Source: an uncultured Dietzia sp. (GTDB lineage: Bacteria; Actinomycetota; Actinomycetes; Mycobacteriales; Mycobacteriaceae). From it: 47,434 bases of DNA. Below, in pieces: positions 7,149 to 15,997 of this stretch. The notes under the pieces were generated by a model, which ran no database searches, was not told the DNA's origin, and saw only the letters and a list, made by a program, of their open reading frames with translations. The DNA lies in NCBI RefSeq assembly GCF_937873725.1, contig NZ_CALMYY010000046.1:1-47434 (forward strand). The letters are read 5' to 3'. The position numbers were made by a program, and so were the translations under genes. Every line of letters starts with the position of its first letter. Position 1 is the stretch's first letter.

Positions 7149-8555
7149 GTGACCCAGCGCATCATCATCATCGGCGGCGGCCCCGCCGGTTACGAGGCCG
7201 CGCTGGTGGCCGCGCAGCACGGTGCGGACGTCACGATCGTGGACTCGGACGGGATCGGCGGCAACTGCGTCCTGCACGACTGCGTCCCCTCCAAGACCTT
7301 CATCGCCACCACGGGCGTCCGGACCGACATGCGCCGCGCCGAGGAGATGGGCGTCGAGGCGCACTTCGACCCCACCGCGTACCGGCTGACCCAGGTCAAC
7401 GGCCGGGTCAAGTCCCTCGCGCGGGCCCAGTCGGCCGACATCCGCTCGCAACTCCAGCGCGAGGGTGTCCGTCTGCTCTCGGGCTCCGCCCGGCTGCACG
7501 ACTCCGCGCCGGGGTTGGCCGCCCACCGCATCGCCGTGACCTTCGAGGACGGCCAGGAGAAGATCTTCGACGCCGACGTGGTGCTGATCGCCACCGGCTC
7601 CAGCCCGCGGATCCTCGCGGACGCGGAGCCGGACGGAGAGCGCATCCTGACCTGGCGGCAGCTCTACGACCTCACCGAGCTGCCCTCGCACCTGGTCGTG
7701 GTGGGGTCCGGGGTCACCGGCGCCGAGTTCGTCTCGGCGTTCACGGAGATGGGTGTCAAGGTCACCATGGTCTCGAGTCGGGACCGGGTCCTCCCGCACG
7801 AGGACGCCGACGCCGCGCTCGTCCTGGAGGAGGCCCTCAGCGAGCGGGGCGTGTCGCTGGTCAAGCACGCGCGCGCCGACGCGGTCGAGCACCACGAGGG
7901 CGGCATCATCGTCCGCCTCGGCGACGGCCGGACCGTCAAGGGGTCCCACGCGCTGATGTGCGTGGGCTCGGTCCCCAACACCGAGGGGCTCGGCCTGGAG
8001 AGCGCGGGCATCGAGTTGCAGCGCAGCGGCCACATCAGGGTCGACCGCGTCTCCCGGACCAGCGCCGCGGGGATCTACGCGGCCGGCGACTGCACCGACC
8101 TCTTCCCGCTCGCCTCGGTCGCCGCCATGCAGGGCCGGATCGCCATGTACCACGCCCTGGGCGAGGGCGTCAGCCCCATCAAGCTCCGCACCGTGGCCTC
8201 CGCGGTGTTCACCCGCCCCGAGATCGCCACCGTCGGCATCTCCCACGCGCAGATCGAGAGCGGCGAGGTGCCGGCGCGTGTCGAGGTCTTCCCGCTCGCC
8301 GGCAACCCCCGCGCCAAGATGCGCAGCCTGCGCCGCGGCTTCGTCAAGTTGTTCTGCCGCCCCGCCTCGGGCGTGGTGATCGGCGGCGTGATCGTGGCGC
8401 CGACGGCGTCCGAGCTCATCCTGCCGGTCTCGGTGGCGGTGCGGAACCAGCTCACCGTGGGCGACCTCGCCGCCTCCTTCTCCGTGTACCCGTCCATGAC
8501 GGGCTCGATCACGGAGGCGGCCCGTCACCTCATGCGGCACGACGACCTGGACTGA
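7149..8555 (+). CDS. lpdA: LpdA-type flavoprotein, NAD(P)H quinone reductase
   Basis: The product is 468 residues of the flavoprotein disulfide reductase family. It has the FAD-binding GGGPAGYEAA, a C40-VLHD-C45 pair, the NAD-binding VVGSGVTGAEF and the second FAD motif YAAGDCT. At the C-terminus the His-Glu dyad of true lipoamide dehydrogenases (HPTxxE) is replaced: Tyr447 stands for His and Gly452 for Glu (YPSMTG). This agrees with M. tuberculosis LpdA (Rv3303c), a quinone reductase rather than a lipoamide dehydrogenase. The GTG start has GGAGG eight bases upstream; TACCGT near 7061 may be the -10 box. It is divergent from the gamma-glutamylcyclotransferase-like gene. Confidence 0.93.
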   Translation: MTQRIIIIGGGPAGYEAALVAAQHGADVTIVDSDGIGGNCVLHDCVPSKTFIATTGVRTDMRRAEEMGVEAHFDPTAYRLTQVNGRVKSLARAQSADIRSQLQREGVRLLSGSARLHDSAPGLAAHRIAVTFEDGQEKIFDADVVLIATGSSPRILADAEPDGERILTWRQLYDLTELPSHLVVVGSGVTGAEFVSAFTEMGVKVTMVSSRDRVLPHEDADAALVLEEALSERGVSLVKHARADAVEHHEGGIIVRLGDGRTVKGSHALMCVGSVPNTEGLGLESAGIELQRSGHIRVDRVSRTSAAGIYAAGDCTDLFPLASVAAMQGRIAMYHALGEGVSPIKLRTVASAVFTRPEIATVGISHAQIESGEVPARVEVFPLAGNPRAKMRSLRRGFVKLFCRPASGVVIGGVIVAPTASELILPVSVAVRNQLTVGDLAASFSVYPSMTGSITEAARHLMRHDDLD

Positions 8556-8599
8556 GGCCCGAGCAGGCGGCCCCGGCGCTCCCGGCGTGTGCCCGCGGC

Positions 8600-8618
8600 T
8601 AAGTTGAGGCTAAGCTCA
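8600..8618. promoter_or_regulatory. Candidate IdeR/DtxR iron box
   Basis: TAAGTTGAGGCTAAGCTCA matches 14 of 19 positions of the IdeR/DtxR consensus TTAGGTTAGGCTAACCTAA. It lies about 50 bases before an iron-type ABC transporter operon. This predicts repression when iron is plentiful. GGCTAAG occurs twice, eleven bases apart. Confidence 0.65.
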
Positions 8619-8665
8619 CTCGTGGTGCCGCTACCGCGGTGCCGGGACTGTGAAGGATGACCGTG

Positions 8666-9691
8666 ATGACTGGACGCCGTCTGGCCGCTCTCGCCGCGGC
8701 CGCTTCCCTCGTGGTGGGCCTGGCCGCCTGCGCCTCCGGTGGTTCGGGCGACGAGCCCGGCGCGCTGGTGGTGTACTCCGGCCGCAGCGAGAGCCTGGTG
8801 GGCCCGTTGCTGGCCCAGATCGAGGACTCCACCGGCATCGACCTCGAGGTGCGCTACGCGAGCACCCCCGAGATGGCCGCCCAGATCGCCGAGGAGGGGC
8901 AGGCCAGCCCGGCCGACATCTTCTTCTCCCAGGACGCCGGCGCGCTCGGCGCCCTCTCCAAGGCCGGGTTGCTCGCCCCGCTCGATCCCACGGTGGTCGC
9001 CGCGGTTCCCGCCGGGTACCGCGCCCCCGACGACACCTGGGTCGCGACCAGTCTCCGAAGCCGGGTCCTCGTCTACGACTCGGAGGTGCTGGAGGAGTCC
9101 GAGGTGCCGGACACCATCGACGCGCTCACCGCCCCCGAATGGAAGGGCAAGGTCGGCTATGCCCCGACCAACGCGTCGTTCCAGTCGTTCGTCACCGCGC
9201 TGCGCGTGGACCGGGGCGACGAGGCCGCGGAACAGTGGCTGCGCGACTTCCTGGCCAACGACCCCAAGTCCTACGACAACAACGTGGCGCTGCTCGAGGC
9301 CACCGACACCGGCGCCGTCGAGCTCGGTCTCACCAACCACTACTACTGGTACAACGCCGCCGCGGAGAAGGGGCCCGAGAACATGCGGGCCCGGGTCCAC
9401 TACCTGGCCAAGGGCGACCCCGGGGCCCTGGTCAACGTCGCCGGGGTCGGGATCCTCGCCTCGTCGGATCGGCCCGACGACGCGGCGCGGGTGGTGGAGG
9501 CGCTGCTCAGCGAGCAGTCGCAGCTCTACTTCCTCGAGGAGGCCAGCGAGTACCCCGTGCTGCCCGGCATCACCTCCGACGCCGTCGACCTGCCGCCGCT
9601 CGAGAGCCTCGGCGGCCCCGACATCGAACTCGGTGACCTCGACGGCCTGGAACAGACCCAGCAGATGCTCACGCGCGTGGGCATGATCTGA
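8666..9691 (+). CDS. Iron(III) ABC transporter substrate-binding lipoprotein
   Basis: The product is about 341 residues. A signal peptide (LAALAAAASLVVGLAAC) ends in a lipobox with Cys22, so it should be a membrane-anchored lipoprotein. The mature part opens ALVVYSGRSESLVGPLL, typical of the FbpA/ferric-binding family, and has paired tyrosines in NHYYWYN that usually ligate Fe3+. ATG codons lie at 8657 and 8666; I take 8666 because GAAGGA ends eight bases before it but overlaps the first ATG. First gene of a three-gene operon with permease and ATPase, behind a candidate IdeR box. Confidence 0.9.
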   Translation: MTGRRLAALAAAASLVVGLAACASGGSGDEPGALVVYSGRSESLVGPLLAQIEDSTGIDLEVRYASTPEMAAQIAEEGQASPADIFFSQDAGALGALSKAGLLAPLDPTVVAAVPAGYRAPDDTWVATSLRSRVLVYDSEVLEESEVPDTIDALTAPEWKGKVGYAPTNASFQSFVTALRVDRGDEAAEQWLRDFLANDPKSYDNNVALLEATDTGAVELGLTNHYYWYNAAAEKGPENMRARVHYLAKGDPGALVNVAGVGILASSDRPDDAARVVEALLSEQSQLYFLEEASEYPVLPGITSDAVDLPPLESLGGPDIELGDLDGLEQTQQMLTRVGMI

Positions 9692-9756
9692 CGGACACCG
9701 TCATAGACCTCCGGTCCCGCCTGCGCCGCGGCCGCCCCCTGCTGGGTGCGGCCGCG

Positions 9757-11307
9757 GTGCTCGCGTGCTCGGCCACGCTCATCCCGCTGGTCTACCTCGT
9801 CATCCGCGCGGGCGAGCGGGGGCCGGGGTACGCGCTCGAGGTGGTCCGCACCGGCCGGTCGGCGGAGTTGCTCGCCAACACGGTCGTGCTCGTGGTGCTG
9901 GTGACCGCCATCAGCGTGGTGGTGGGAGTGGCGCTCGCGTGGCTCACCGTCCGGACGGACCTTCCCGGCGCGCCCGTGATCGGCGCGCTCCTCTGCGTGC
10001 CCCTCGCGATGCCCTCCTACGTCCTGGGTTACCTGTGGGTGGCCGACTTTCCGCAGGTGATGGGGCTGCCGGGGTCGGTCATCGTGCTGACGATCTCGTG
10101 CTACCCGTACGTCTTCCTCCCCGCCGCCGCGGCCCTGCGGACGGTGGACCCGGGCCTGGAGGAGGTGGCCCGGAGCCTCGGTCGCGGAACCGCCAGGGCG
10201 GTTCTCGGGGTCACGTTGCGCCAGATCCGGCCGGCGGTGGCCGCCGGCGGCCTGCTCGTCGCGCTCTACACCCTCTCCGACTTCGGTGCCGTGGCCATGC
10301 TCCGCTACGAGGCGTTCACGGTGGGGATCTACCACAGCTACCGGGCATCCTTCGACCGCGTTCCGGCCGCCGTGCTGGCGTGCGTGCTCATCCTGGTCGC
10401 CCTCGTGGTGATGGTGGGCGAGCGGCGGGCCCGACGCGGTGAGGTGGCGCGGGTCGGCGGCGGGGTGGACTCGGTTCCCGACCGCCTCCCGCTCGGGTGG
10501 CGTCGGCTTCCCGCCCTGGCGGTGGTCGCGGCCGTCCTCGCCGGCGGCGTGGCGGCCCCCCTCATCGGGCTGTTCAGGTGGGTCCGGGCCGCGGCCGAGG
10601 TGGACGTGTCCTGGGGTCCGGTCCTCGCCGCGGCGGGCACCACCGCGAGCGTGTCCGGCATCGCGGCGCTCGTGACGATCGTCCTGGCGCTGCCCATCGG
10701 GGTGCTCGCCGCGCGCTCGGGCGGACCGCTGTCCCGGACCACCGAGGCGGTGGCCCAGATCGGGTTCGCGCTTCCCGGGATCACCGTCGGCCTCGCGGTG
10801 GTCTTCGTCGGGATCCGCCTCGTCCCGGGGCTGTACCAGCGGGTCCCCATGCTCGTGTTCGCCTACGTCGTGTTGTTCCTCCCGCTCGCGGTGGGGGTCG
10901 TCCGGTCCGCGGTCGACGCCATTCCCACCGCGCTCGAGGACGCGTCGGAATCCCTGGGCTCCGGCCGGGTGCGCACGTTCCTCCGGGTGGTCGCGCCCCT
11001 CGCGGCCCCCGGTGTCCTCGCCGGCGGGAGCCTGGTGTTCCTCAGCGTGGCCAAGGAGCTCCCGGCCACGCTCCTGCTGCGCCCCACCGGTGCGGAGACG
11101 CTGGCGTCGGCGATGTGGGCACACACCGAGGTGGCGGCCTATTCGCAGGCCGCGCCCTACGCCGCCATGCTCGTGGCCGTGGCGGTGATCCCCGCGGCCG
11201 TACTGGGCCGGTCGTTCGGGTGGGGTTCCGGAGGGTCCGGCCGGGGCGTCCCGGAGCGGGCCGCGATCGCGGCGCAAGCGGAGAGGACCGAGGTGGGGCG
11301 GCGATGA
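9757..11307 (+). CDS. Iron ABC transporter permease, double-length
   Basis: The product is at least 516 residues with about twelve hydrophobic segments in two homologous halves. EAA-type loops appear in each half (EEVARSLGRGTAR and EDASESLGSGRV), which contact the ATPase; this matches FbpB/SfuB-type fused permeases. The first standard start (GTG 9757) falls inside the first membrane segment. The same frame stays open and protein-like upstream, with a basic stretch LRSRLRRGRP, back to the end of the preceding gene, so the true start may be further upstream, perhaps the CTG at 9688 that overlaps the upstream TGA. The stop overlaps the ATPase start as ATGA. Confidence 0.9.
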   Translation: MLACSATLIPLVYLVIRAGERGPGYALEVVRTGRSAELLANTVVLVVLVTAISVVVGVALAWLTVRTDLPGAPVIGALLCVPLAMPSYVLGYLWVADFPQVMGLPGSVIVLTISCYPYVFLPAAAALRTVDPGLEEVARSLGRGTARAVLGVTLRQIRPAVAAGGLLVALYTLSDFGAVAMLRYEAFTVGIYHSYRASFDRVPAAVLACVLILVALVVMVGERRARRGEVARVGGGVDSVPDRLPLGWRRLPALAVVAAVLAGGVAAPLIGLFRWVRAAAEVDVSWGPVLAAAGTTASVSGIAALVTIVLALPIGVLAARSGGPLSRTTEAVAQIGFALPGITVGLAVVFVGIRLVPGLYQRVPMLVFAYVVLFLPLAVGVVRSAVDAIPTALEDASESLGSGRVRTFLRVVAPLAAPGVLAGGSLVFLSVAKELPATLLLRPTGAETLASAMWAHTEVAAYSQAAPYAAMLVAVAVIPAAVLGRSFGWGSGGSGRGVPERAAIAAQAERTEVGRR

Positions 11308-12377
11308 CGGTGGGAAGAAACCCGGGCGGGGTCCTCGAGCTGGAGGGGGTGGCCGGCGGGTACGGCGGGACCACGGTCGTCCGTGACCTCGACCTGCGGG
11401 TGGGGTCCGGCGAGTCGCTGGCCGTGCTCGGCGCGTCCGGATCGGGCAAGACCACGGTGCTGCGCATGATCGCGGGTCTGCACCCGGTGTCGGCGGGCCG
11501 CATCCTCGTGGACGGCCGACGCGTGGACACCCTGCCCGCCCAGCGGCGCGGGATCGGCCTCGTCCCCCAGCAGGGGGCGCTCTTCCCGCACCTGACGGTC
11601 GCGCAGAACGTCGGGTTCGGGCTGGTTCCCGTCGACCCGGTCGCTCGCTGGCGCGGTCGAGCCGGGCGGGCGGACCGGGTGCGCGAGGTCCTCGAACTGG
11701 TCGGGCTCGCGGACCGCGCCGACGACCGCCCGTCGCAGCTCTCCGGAGGCCAACAGCAGAGGGTCGCGCTCGCGCGGGCGCTCGCGCCGGGCACCGGGCT
11801 CATCCTGCTCGACGAGCCGTTCAGCGCGCTCGACGCCGCGCTGCGCGGCCGGGTGCGCGCGGAGGTCGCCGCCCTGCTCTCCGAGTCCGGCGCCACCTCC
11901 GTGCTCGTCACACACGACCGCGCCGAGGCGCTGGCCACCGCCGACCGCGTCGCCGTCCTCATCGACGGGCTCCTCGCCCAGGTGGACGCACCCGAGCGGC
12001 TCTACCACCATCCGGCGAGCAGGGAGGTGGCCCGGCTGTCCGGCGACGTGGTGCTCCTGCCGGCGACCGCGGACGGCCCCGTCGCGCACTCCGTCCTCGG
12101 TCGGGTCCCCCTCGACACGGCCGCGCGAGGGGTCGGGACCGTCCTGTGGCGTCCGGAGAACCTGGCGGTCCACCGGGTCGCGTCAGGCGGGCACGGCGTG
12201 TGCACCGGGGTCGAGTTCGTCGGTGCGTCGACCCTCGTCCGGGTGTCGTTCGACGGCGCCGACCACAGCTTCGCGATCCCCGTGTCGGGAGGCGAGGTGG
12301 TCGAGGTCGGCGCCCGGGTGGAGGTGACGCCGCAGCGGCCGGCCGTGTTCCACCCGGGGTCCTCGGATCCGGCGTGA
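11304..12377 (+). CDS. Iron ABC transporter ATP-binding protein
   Basis: The product is 357 residues. Walker A is GASGSGKTT (43-51); Q-loop VPQQGALFPH, signature LSGGQQQR, Walker B LILLDEP and H-loop VTHD are intact. The C-terminal 120 residues form a TOBE-like regulatory domain, as in FbpC/PotA-type ATPases. It provides energy for the permease encoded just upstream, with an ATGA overlap. It converges with glpK, with 51 bases between stops and no clear hairpin. Confidence 0.93.
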   Translation: MTVGRNPGGVLELEGVAGGYGGTTVVRDLDLRVGSGESLAVLGASGSGKTTVLRMIAGLHPVSAGRILVDGRRVDTLPAQRRGIGLVPQQGALFPHLTVAQNVGFGLVPVDPVARWRGRAGRADRVREVLELVGLADRADDRPSQLSGGQQQRVALARALAPGTGLILLDEPFSALDAALRGRVRAEVAALLSESGATSVLVTHDRAEALATADRVAVLIDGLLAQVDAPERLYHHPASREVARLSGDVVLLPATADGPVAHSVLGRVPLDTAARGVGTVLWRPENLAVHRVASGGHGVCTGVEFVGASTLVRVSFDGADHSFAIPVSGGEVVEVGARVEVTPQRPAVFHPGSSDPA

Positions 12378-12428
12378 TCGCCCCGCCGCGCTGATCGCCC
12401 CTCGCCGTCGGTCACCCCTCCGCGTGGG

Positions 12429-13988
12429 TCATCCCTCCGCGACGGCCCAGTCCGGCGTCCGTCCCCCCGCGTCGTCCCAGGGGCCCCACGGGCGCCGGCG
12501 CTCTTCGGCGGACGTCCGCGGCCCCCTGCGGGGGTCTCCCCGCCACAACTCGCGGAGCCGGTCGGGGGAGTCCCACTGTCCCACCGCGAGCCCGGCGGCG
12601 AACGCGGCCCCCAGCGCGGTGGTCTCGGTGACCTCCGGCCGCACCACGTCGATGCCCAGGATGTCGGCCTGGAACTGCATGAGGAAGTCGTTGACCACCA
12701 TCCCGCCGTCCACGCGGAGCGACTCGGCGACCTCCCCGGCATCGGCGGCCATCGCGTCGGTCATCTCACGGGTCTGGAACGCGGTGGCCTCGAGCGCGGC
12801 TCGCGCCAGGTGCGCCCGGGTGTGGAACCGCGTCAGCCCCACCAGGGCCCCGCGGGCGTCCGGCCGCCACCGCGGCGCGAGCAGGCCGGAGAACGCGGGG
12901 ACCAGGTAGCAGTCGCCGTTGTCCTCCAACGACGCCGCCAACTCCTCTGTCTCGCCTGCCCCCGAGATCACCCCGAGGTTGTCGCGCAGCCACTGCACCA
13001 GCGACCCGGCCACGGCGACCGAGCCCTCCAGTGCGTAGACCGGATCGGCGTCGCCCAGCTGGTAGCAGACCGTGGTGAGCAGGCCGTTCTCGCTGAACTG
13101 GGGGGTGGTGCCGGTGTTGAGGAGCAGGAACGCCCCGGTGCCGTAGGTGTTCTTGGCGTCGCCGGGGTCGAAGCAGGTCTGGCCGAACATGGCGGCCTGC
13201 TGATCGCCCAGGATCCCGGCGATCGGGGTGCCGCCGAACATCCGTCGCGCGGTGACGTGCCCCACGACCCCTGACGAGGGGACGATCTCGGGCAGCATCG
13301 TCCGCGGCACCCCGATCTCGCGGCAGAGCTCCTCGCTCCACTCGAGCGTCCGCAGATCCATCAGCAGCGTCCGTGACGCGTTGGTGACGTCGGTGACGTG
13401 GAGCGCGGGTTCGCCGTGGTCCCCGCCCCGCCGGCCGCCGGTGAGATTCCAGATCAGCCACGAGTCCATGGTCCCGGCCAGCAGTTCCCCGGCCTCGGCC
13501 CGTTCGGTGCCGCGCTGACCCTCCTCGTCGAGGTGCTCGAGGATCCACCGGATCTTCGGCCCCGCGAAGTAGGTGGACAGCGGCAGCCCGGTGACGTCCC
13601 GGAAGCGGTCGTCGCCGTCGGGGTGCTCCGCTGCGAGCCGGGCGCAGATCCCGGAGGTGCGGGTGTCCTGCCAGACGATCGCGTTGTAGACCGGCCTTCC
13701 CGTCTCCCGCTCCCACACCACCGTGGTCTCGCGCTGGTTGGTGATGCCGATCGCGGCGACCAACGCCGGTTCGAGGTCGGCGAGGCCGGCCACCTGGGCC
13801 ATGGCCGTGCGGACGTTCTCCCAGATTTCGAGGGGGTCGTGTTCGACCCACCCGGCCCGCGGCAGGATCTGTCGGTGTTCGACCTGGGCCGTGGCCGTGG
13901 GGACCGGGAGACCCTGCTGATCGAAGAGGATGGCCCGGGAGGACGTGGTCCCCTGGTCGATGGCGAGGATGTAGGTGTTGCGCGTCAC
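12429..13988 (-). CDS. glpK: Glycerol kinase
   Basis: The product is 519 residues. It phosphorylates glycerol to glycerol-3-phosphate. FGGY-family motifs are present: phosphate loop DQGTTSSR (11-18), [12 protein letters not shown], the WQDTRT segment, [23 protein letters not shown] and a C-terminal [18 protein letters not shown]. The tail after about residue 495 ([12 protein letters not shown]) is basic and family-atypical. The GTG start has no ribosome binding site; TAGTCT (14000-13995) ends six bases before it, suggesting a leaderless mRNA. It is divergent from glpD, which uses its product. Confidence 0.95.
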   Translation of the reverse strand: MTRNTYILAIDQGTTSSRAILFDQQGLPVPTATAQVEHRQILPRAGWVEHDPLEIWENVRTAMAQVAGLADLEPALVAAIGITNQRETTVVWERETGRPVYNAIVWQDTRTSGICARLAAEHPDGDDRFRDVTGLPLSTYFAGPKIRWILEHLDEEGQRGTERAEAGELLAGTMDSWLIWNLTGGRRGGDHGEPALHVTDVTNASRTLLMDLRTLEWSEELCREIGVPRTMLPEIVPSSGVVGHVTARRMFGGTPIAGILGDQQAAMFGQTCFDPGDAKNTYGTGAFLLLNTGTTPQFSENGLLTTVCYQLGDADPVYALEGSVAVAGSLVQWLRDNLGVISGAGETEELAASLEDNGDCYLVPAFSGLLAPRWRPDARGALVGLTRFHTRAHLARAALEATAFQTREMTDAMAADAGEVAESLRVDGGMVVNDFLMQFQADILGIDVVRPEVTETTALGAAFAAGLAVGQWDSPDRLRELWRGDPRRGPRTSAEERRRPWGPWDDAGGRTPDWAVAEG

Positions 13989-13994
13989 AGGCCA

Positions 13995-14000
13995 AGACTA
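13995..14000 (-). promoter_or_regulatory. Candidate -10 box of glpK (leaderless)
   Basis: TAGTCT on the minus strand ends six bases before the glpK GTG. No clear -35 box is visible. Confidence 0.4.
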
Positions 14001-14017
14001 CGTCCGGCCGGGCGTAG
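13998..14017. promoter_or_regulatory. Palindromic operator candidate between glpK and glpD
   Basis: CTACG-T-CCGGCCGG-G-CGTAG is a 20-base palindrome with one mismatched pair. It overlaps the glpK -10 (TAGTCT) on one side and the possible glpD -10 (TAGAGT, 14015-14020) on the other. One bound protein could control both genes; the regulator is not in the window. Confidence 0.5.
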
Positions 14018-14067
14018 AGTCGGGCGCGACCGGCCGGAACCCTCACCCGGCCCCGGAGGGGAGTGCG

Positions 14068-15855
14068 ATGCCCACGATCAGATCCCGGTCCGTCCTCGGC
14101 CCGGAACACAGGGCCCAGGCGTGGCGCAGGTTGTCGGAGGAGTCCTTCGACGTGGTGATCGTGGGCGGGGGTGTCGTCGGCACGGGCAGCGCGGTGGACG
14201 CGGCCACGCGCGGCCTGAGCGTGGCGTTGGTGGAGGCCCGCGACTACGCCGCCGGCACCTCCTCCCGCAGCTCGAAGATGTTCCACGGCGGGCTCCGGTA
14301 CCTGGAGCAGCTCGACTTCGGGTTGGTCGCCGAGGCCCTCCACGAGCGCGAGCTGAGCATGACCCGACTCGCCCCCCACCTGGTCAAACCCCTCAAGTTC
14401 CTCTTCCCCCTCACCCGCCGGTTCTGGGAGCGCCCCTACATGGCCGCGGGCTTCGTCCTGTACGACGTGATGGGGGGCGCCAAGAGCGTCCCGCCGCAGA
14501 AGCACTACAGCCGTGCGGGTGCGCACCGGGTGGCCCCGGGGCTCCGGGAGGACGTCGTGGTGGGCGGGATCCGCTACTGGGACACGCTGGTGGACGATGC
14601 CCGCCACACCCTCACGCTCGCCCGTACCGCCGCCCACCACGGGGCGGTGGTCGCCAACTCCACCCAGGTGATCGGGTATCTGCGGGAGGGCGAGCGGGTG
14701 ACCGGCGTGCGGGTCCGGGACGCCGAGACGGGCCGCGAGACCGACGTGCGCGCCGGGGTCGTCCTCAACGCCGCCGGCGTGTGGACCGATCACCTCAAGG
14801 AGATGCTGGGCGAGGAGGGGGGCTTCACGGTCCGCGCCTCCAAGGGGGTCCACATCGTGGTGGACCGCGACAAGGTCGACTCGGAGGCCGCGCTCATCCT
14901 CCGCACGGAGAAGTCCGTGCTCTTCGTGATCCCCTGGGGCGAGTACTGGATCATCGGGACCACCGACACCGACTGGCAGCTCGACCTGGCGCACCCGGCG
15001 GCGACCGGCGCGGACATCGAGTACATCCTCGGGCACGTCAACGCGGTGCTCACGGAGCCCATCGGGCGGGAGGACATCCGCGGCGTGTACGCGGGGCTGC
15101 GTCCCCTGCTCTCCGGTGGGGCCGATTCCACCACCAAGCTCTCGCGGGAACACGCGGTGATGACCGTGGCCCCGGGCGCGGTGGTGGTCGCCGGCGGAAA
15201 GTACACGACCTACCGGGTGATGGCCGCCGACGCCGTCGACGCCGCGGTCGTGGAACTGGGGGAGGAGCGCGCCCGGAGCGTGCCGGCCTCCACCACCGAA
15301 CGGATTCCGCTGCTGGGCGCGGACGGCTATCCGGCCATGGTGAACCGCGCCGACCGGATCGCCGACCACTACGAGATCCGCGAGGAGCAGGTCCAGCATC
15401 TGCTCGGCCGCTACGGCTCCCTGCTCGAGGAGGTCCTGGAGACGGCGTCCGATCGCCCCGACCTGCTCGAGACGCTCACCGGCGCGGAACGGTACCTCCG
15501 GGTGGAGATCGTCTACGCCGCGCGGGCCGAGGCCGCTCTCCACCTGGAGGACGTCCTGGTCCGTCGCACGCGGATCTCCATGGAATACCAGCACGGCGGG
15601 GTGGAGTGCGCCAGGGAGGTCGCCGGGCTCATGGCCGAGGTGCTGGGCTGGGACGCCGACCGCGTGGAGCGGGAGGTGGATCTGTTCGAGCGGCGGGTCG
15701 CCGCGGAACTGGCCAGCCAGGTGTCGGAGTCCGACGACGAGGCCGACGGTTTCCTCCGCCGTGTGCCCGAGGTCCGCGAGTTCCTCGTGGACGCGGCCGT
15801 CGACCCCGCCACTGCGGAGCCGGTCGTCGACCGACCGGTCCTCCGGCGCGGCTGA
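14068..15855 (+). CDS. glpD: Aerobic glycerol-3-phosphate dehydrogenase
   Basis: The product is 595 residues. It oxidises glycerol-3-phosphate to dihydroxyacetone phosphate and passes electrons to quinone at the membrane. The FAD-binding motif VVIVGGGVVGTGSAVDAA is near residue 28, followed by SSRSSKMFHGGLRYLEQ, typical of GlpD. The middle contains IPWGEYWIIGTTDTDW and the FAD-contacting GGKYTTYRVMA. The C-terminal 150 residues are the family's helical cap. The ATG at 14068 has GGAGGGGAG about six bases upstream. It is divergent from glpK and converges on accA3 across the fourfold palindromic repeat. Confidence 0.95.
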   Translation: MPTIRSRSVLGPEHRAQAWRRLSEESFDVVIVGGGVVGTGSAVDAATRGLSVALVEARDYAAGTSSRSSKMFHGGLRYLEQLDFGLVAEALHERELSMTRLAPHLVKPLKFLFPLTRRFWERPYMAAGFVLYDVMGGAKSVPPQKHYSRAGAHRVAPGLREDVVVGGIRYWDTLVDDARHTLTLARTAAHHGAVVANSTQVIGYLREGERVTGVRVRDAETGRETDVRAGVVLNAAGVWTDHLKEMLGEEGGFTVRASKGVHIVVDRDKVDSEAALILRTEKSVLFVIPWGEYWIIGTTDTDWQLDLAHPAATGADIEYILGHVNAVLTEPIGREDIRGVYAGLRPLLSGGADSTTKLSREHAVMTVAPGAVVVAGGKYTTYRVMAADAVDAAVVELGEERARSVPASTTERIPLLGADGYPAMVNRADRIADHYEIREEQVQHLLGRYGSLLEEVLETASDRPDLLETLTGAERYLRVEIVYAARAEAALHLEDVLVRRTRISMEYQHGGVECAREVAGLMAEVLGWDADRVEREVDLFERRVAAELASQVSESDDEADGFLRRVPEVREFLVDAAVDPATAEPVVDRPVLRRG

Positions 15856-15889
15856 GGCGGCACTCCGGCGCCCCACCTCCCCGCACACA

Positions 15890-15965
15890 CGAAATCCGCT
15901 ACCCCGCCGCGTGATCCGCTGCCCCGATTCGGGGAGCGGATGGTGCGGGGGAGTAGCGGATCTCG
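15890..15965. repeat. 76-bp fourfold palindromic repeat, copy A
   Basis: The core ATCCGCT occurs at 15894-15900 and 15914-15920, and inverted (AGCGGAT) at 15935-15941 and 15955-15961. The two direct cores are exactly 20 bases apart, as are the two inverted ones. The inner pair forms a hairpin with CCCC/GGGG stems around GATTC, and the outer pair encloses it. It lies between the converging glpD and accA3 genes. Copy B at 25890-25965 has the same layout with no gaps and about 57 of 76 identical bases. Confidence 0.85.
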
Positions 15966-15997
15966 TCGAGGGGGGGACGGGCGGCGCCGTCAGGAGA

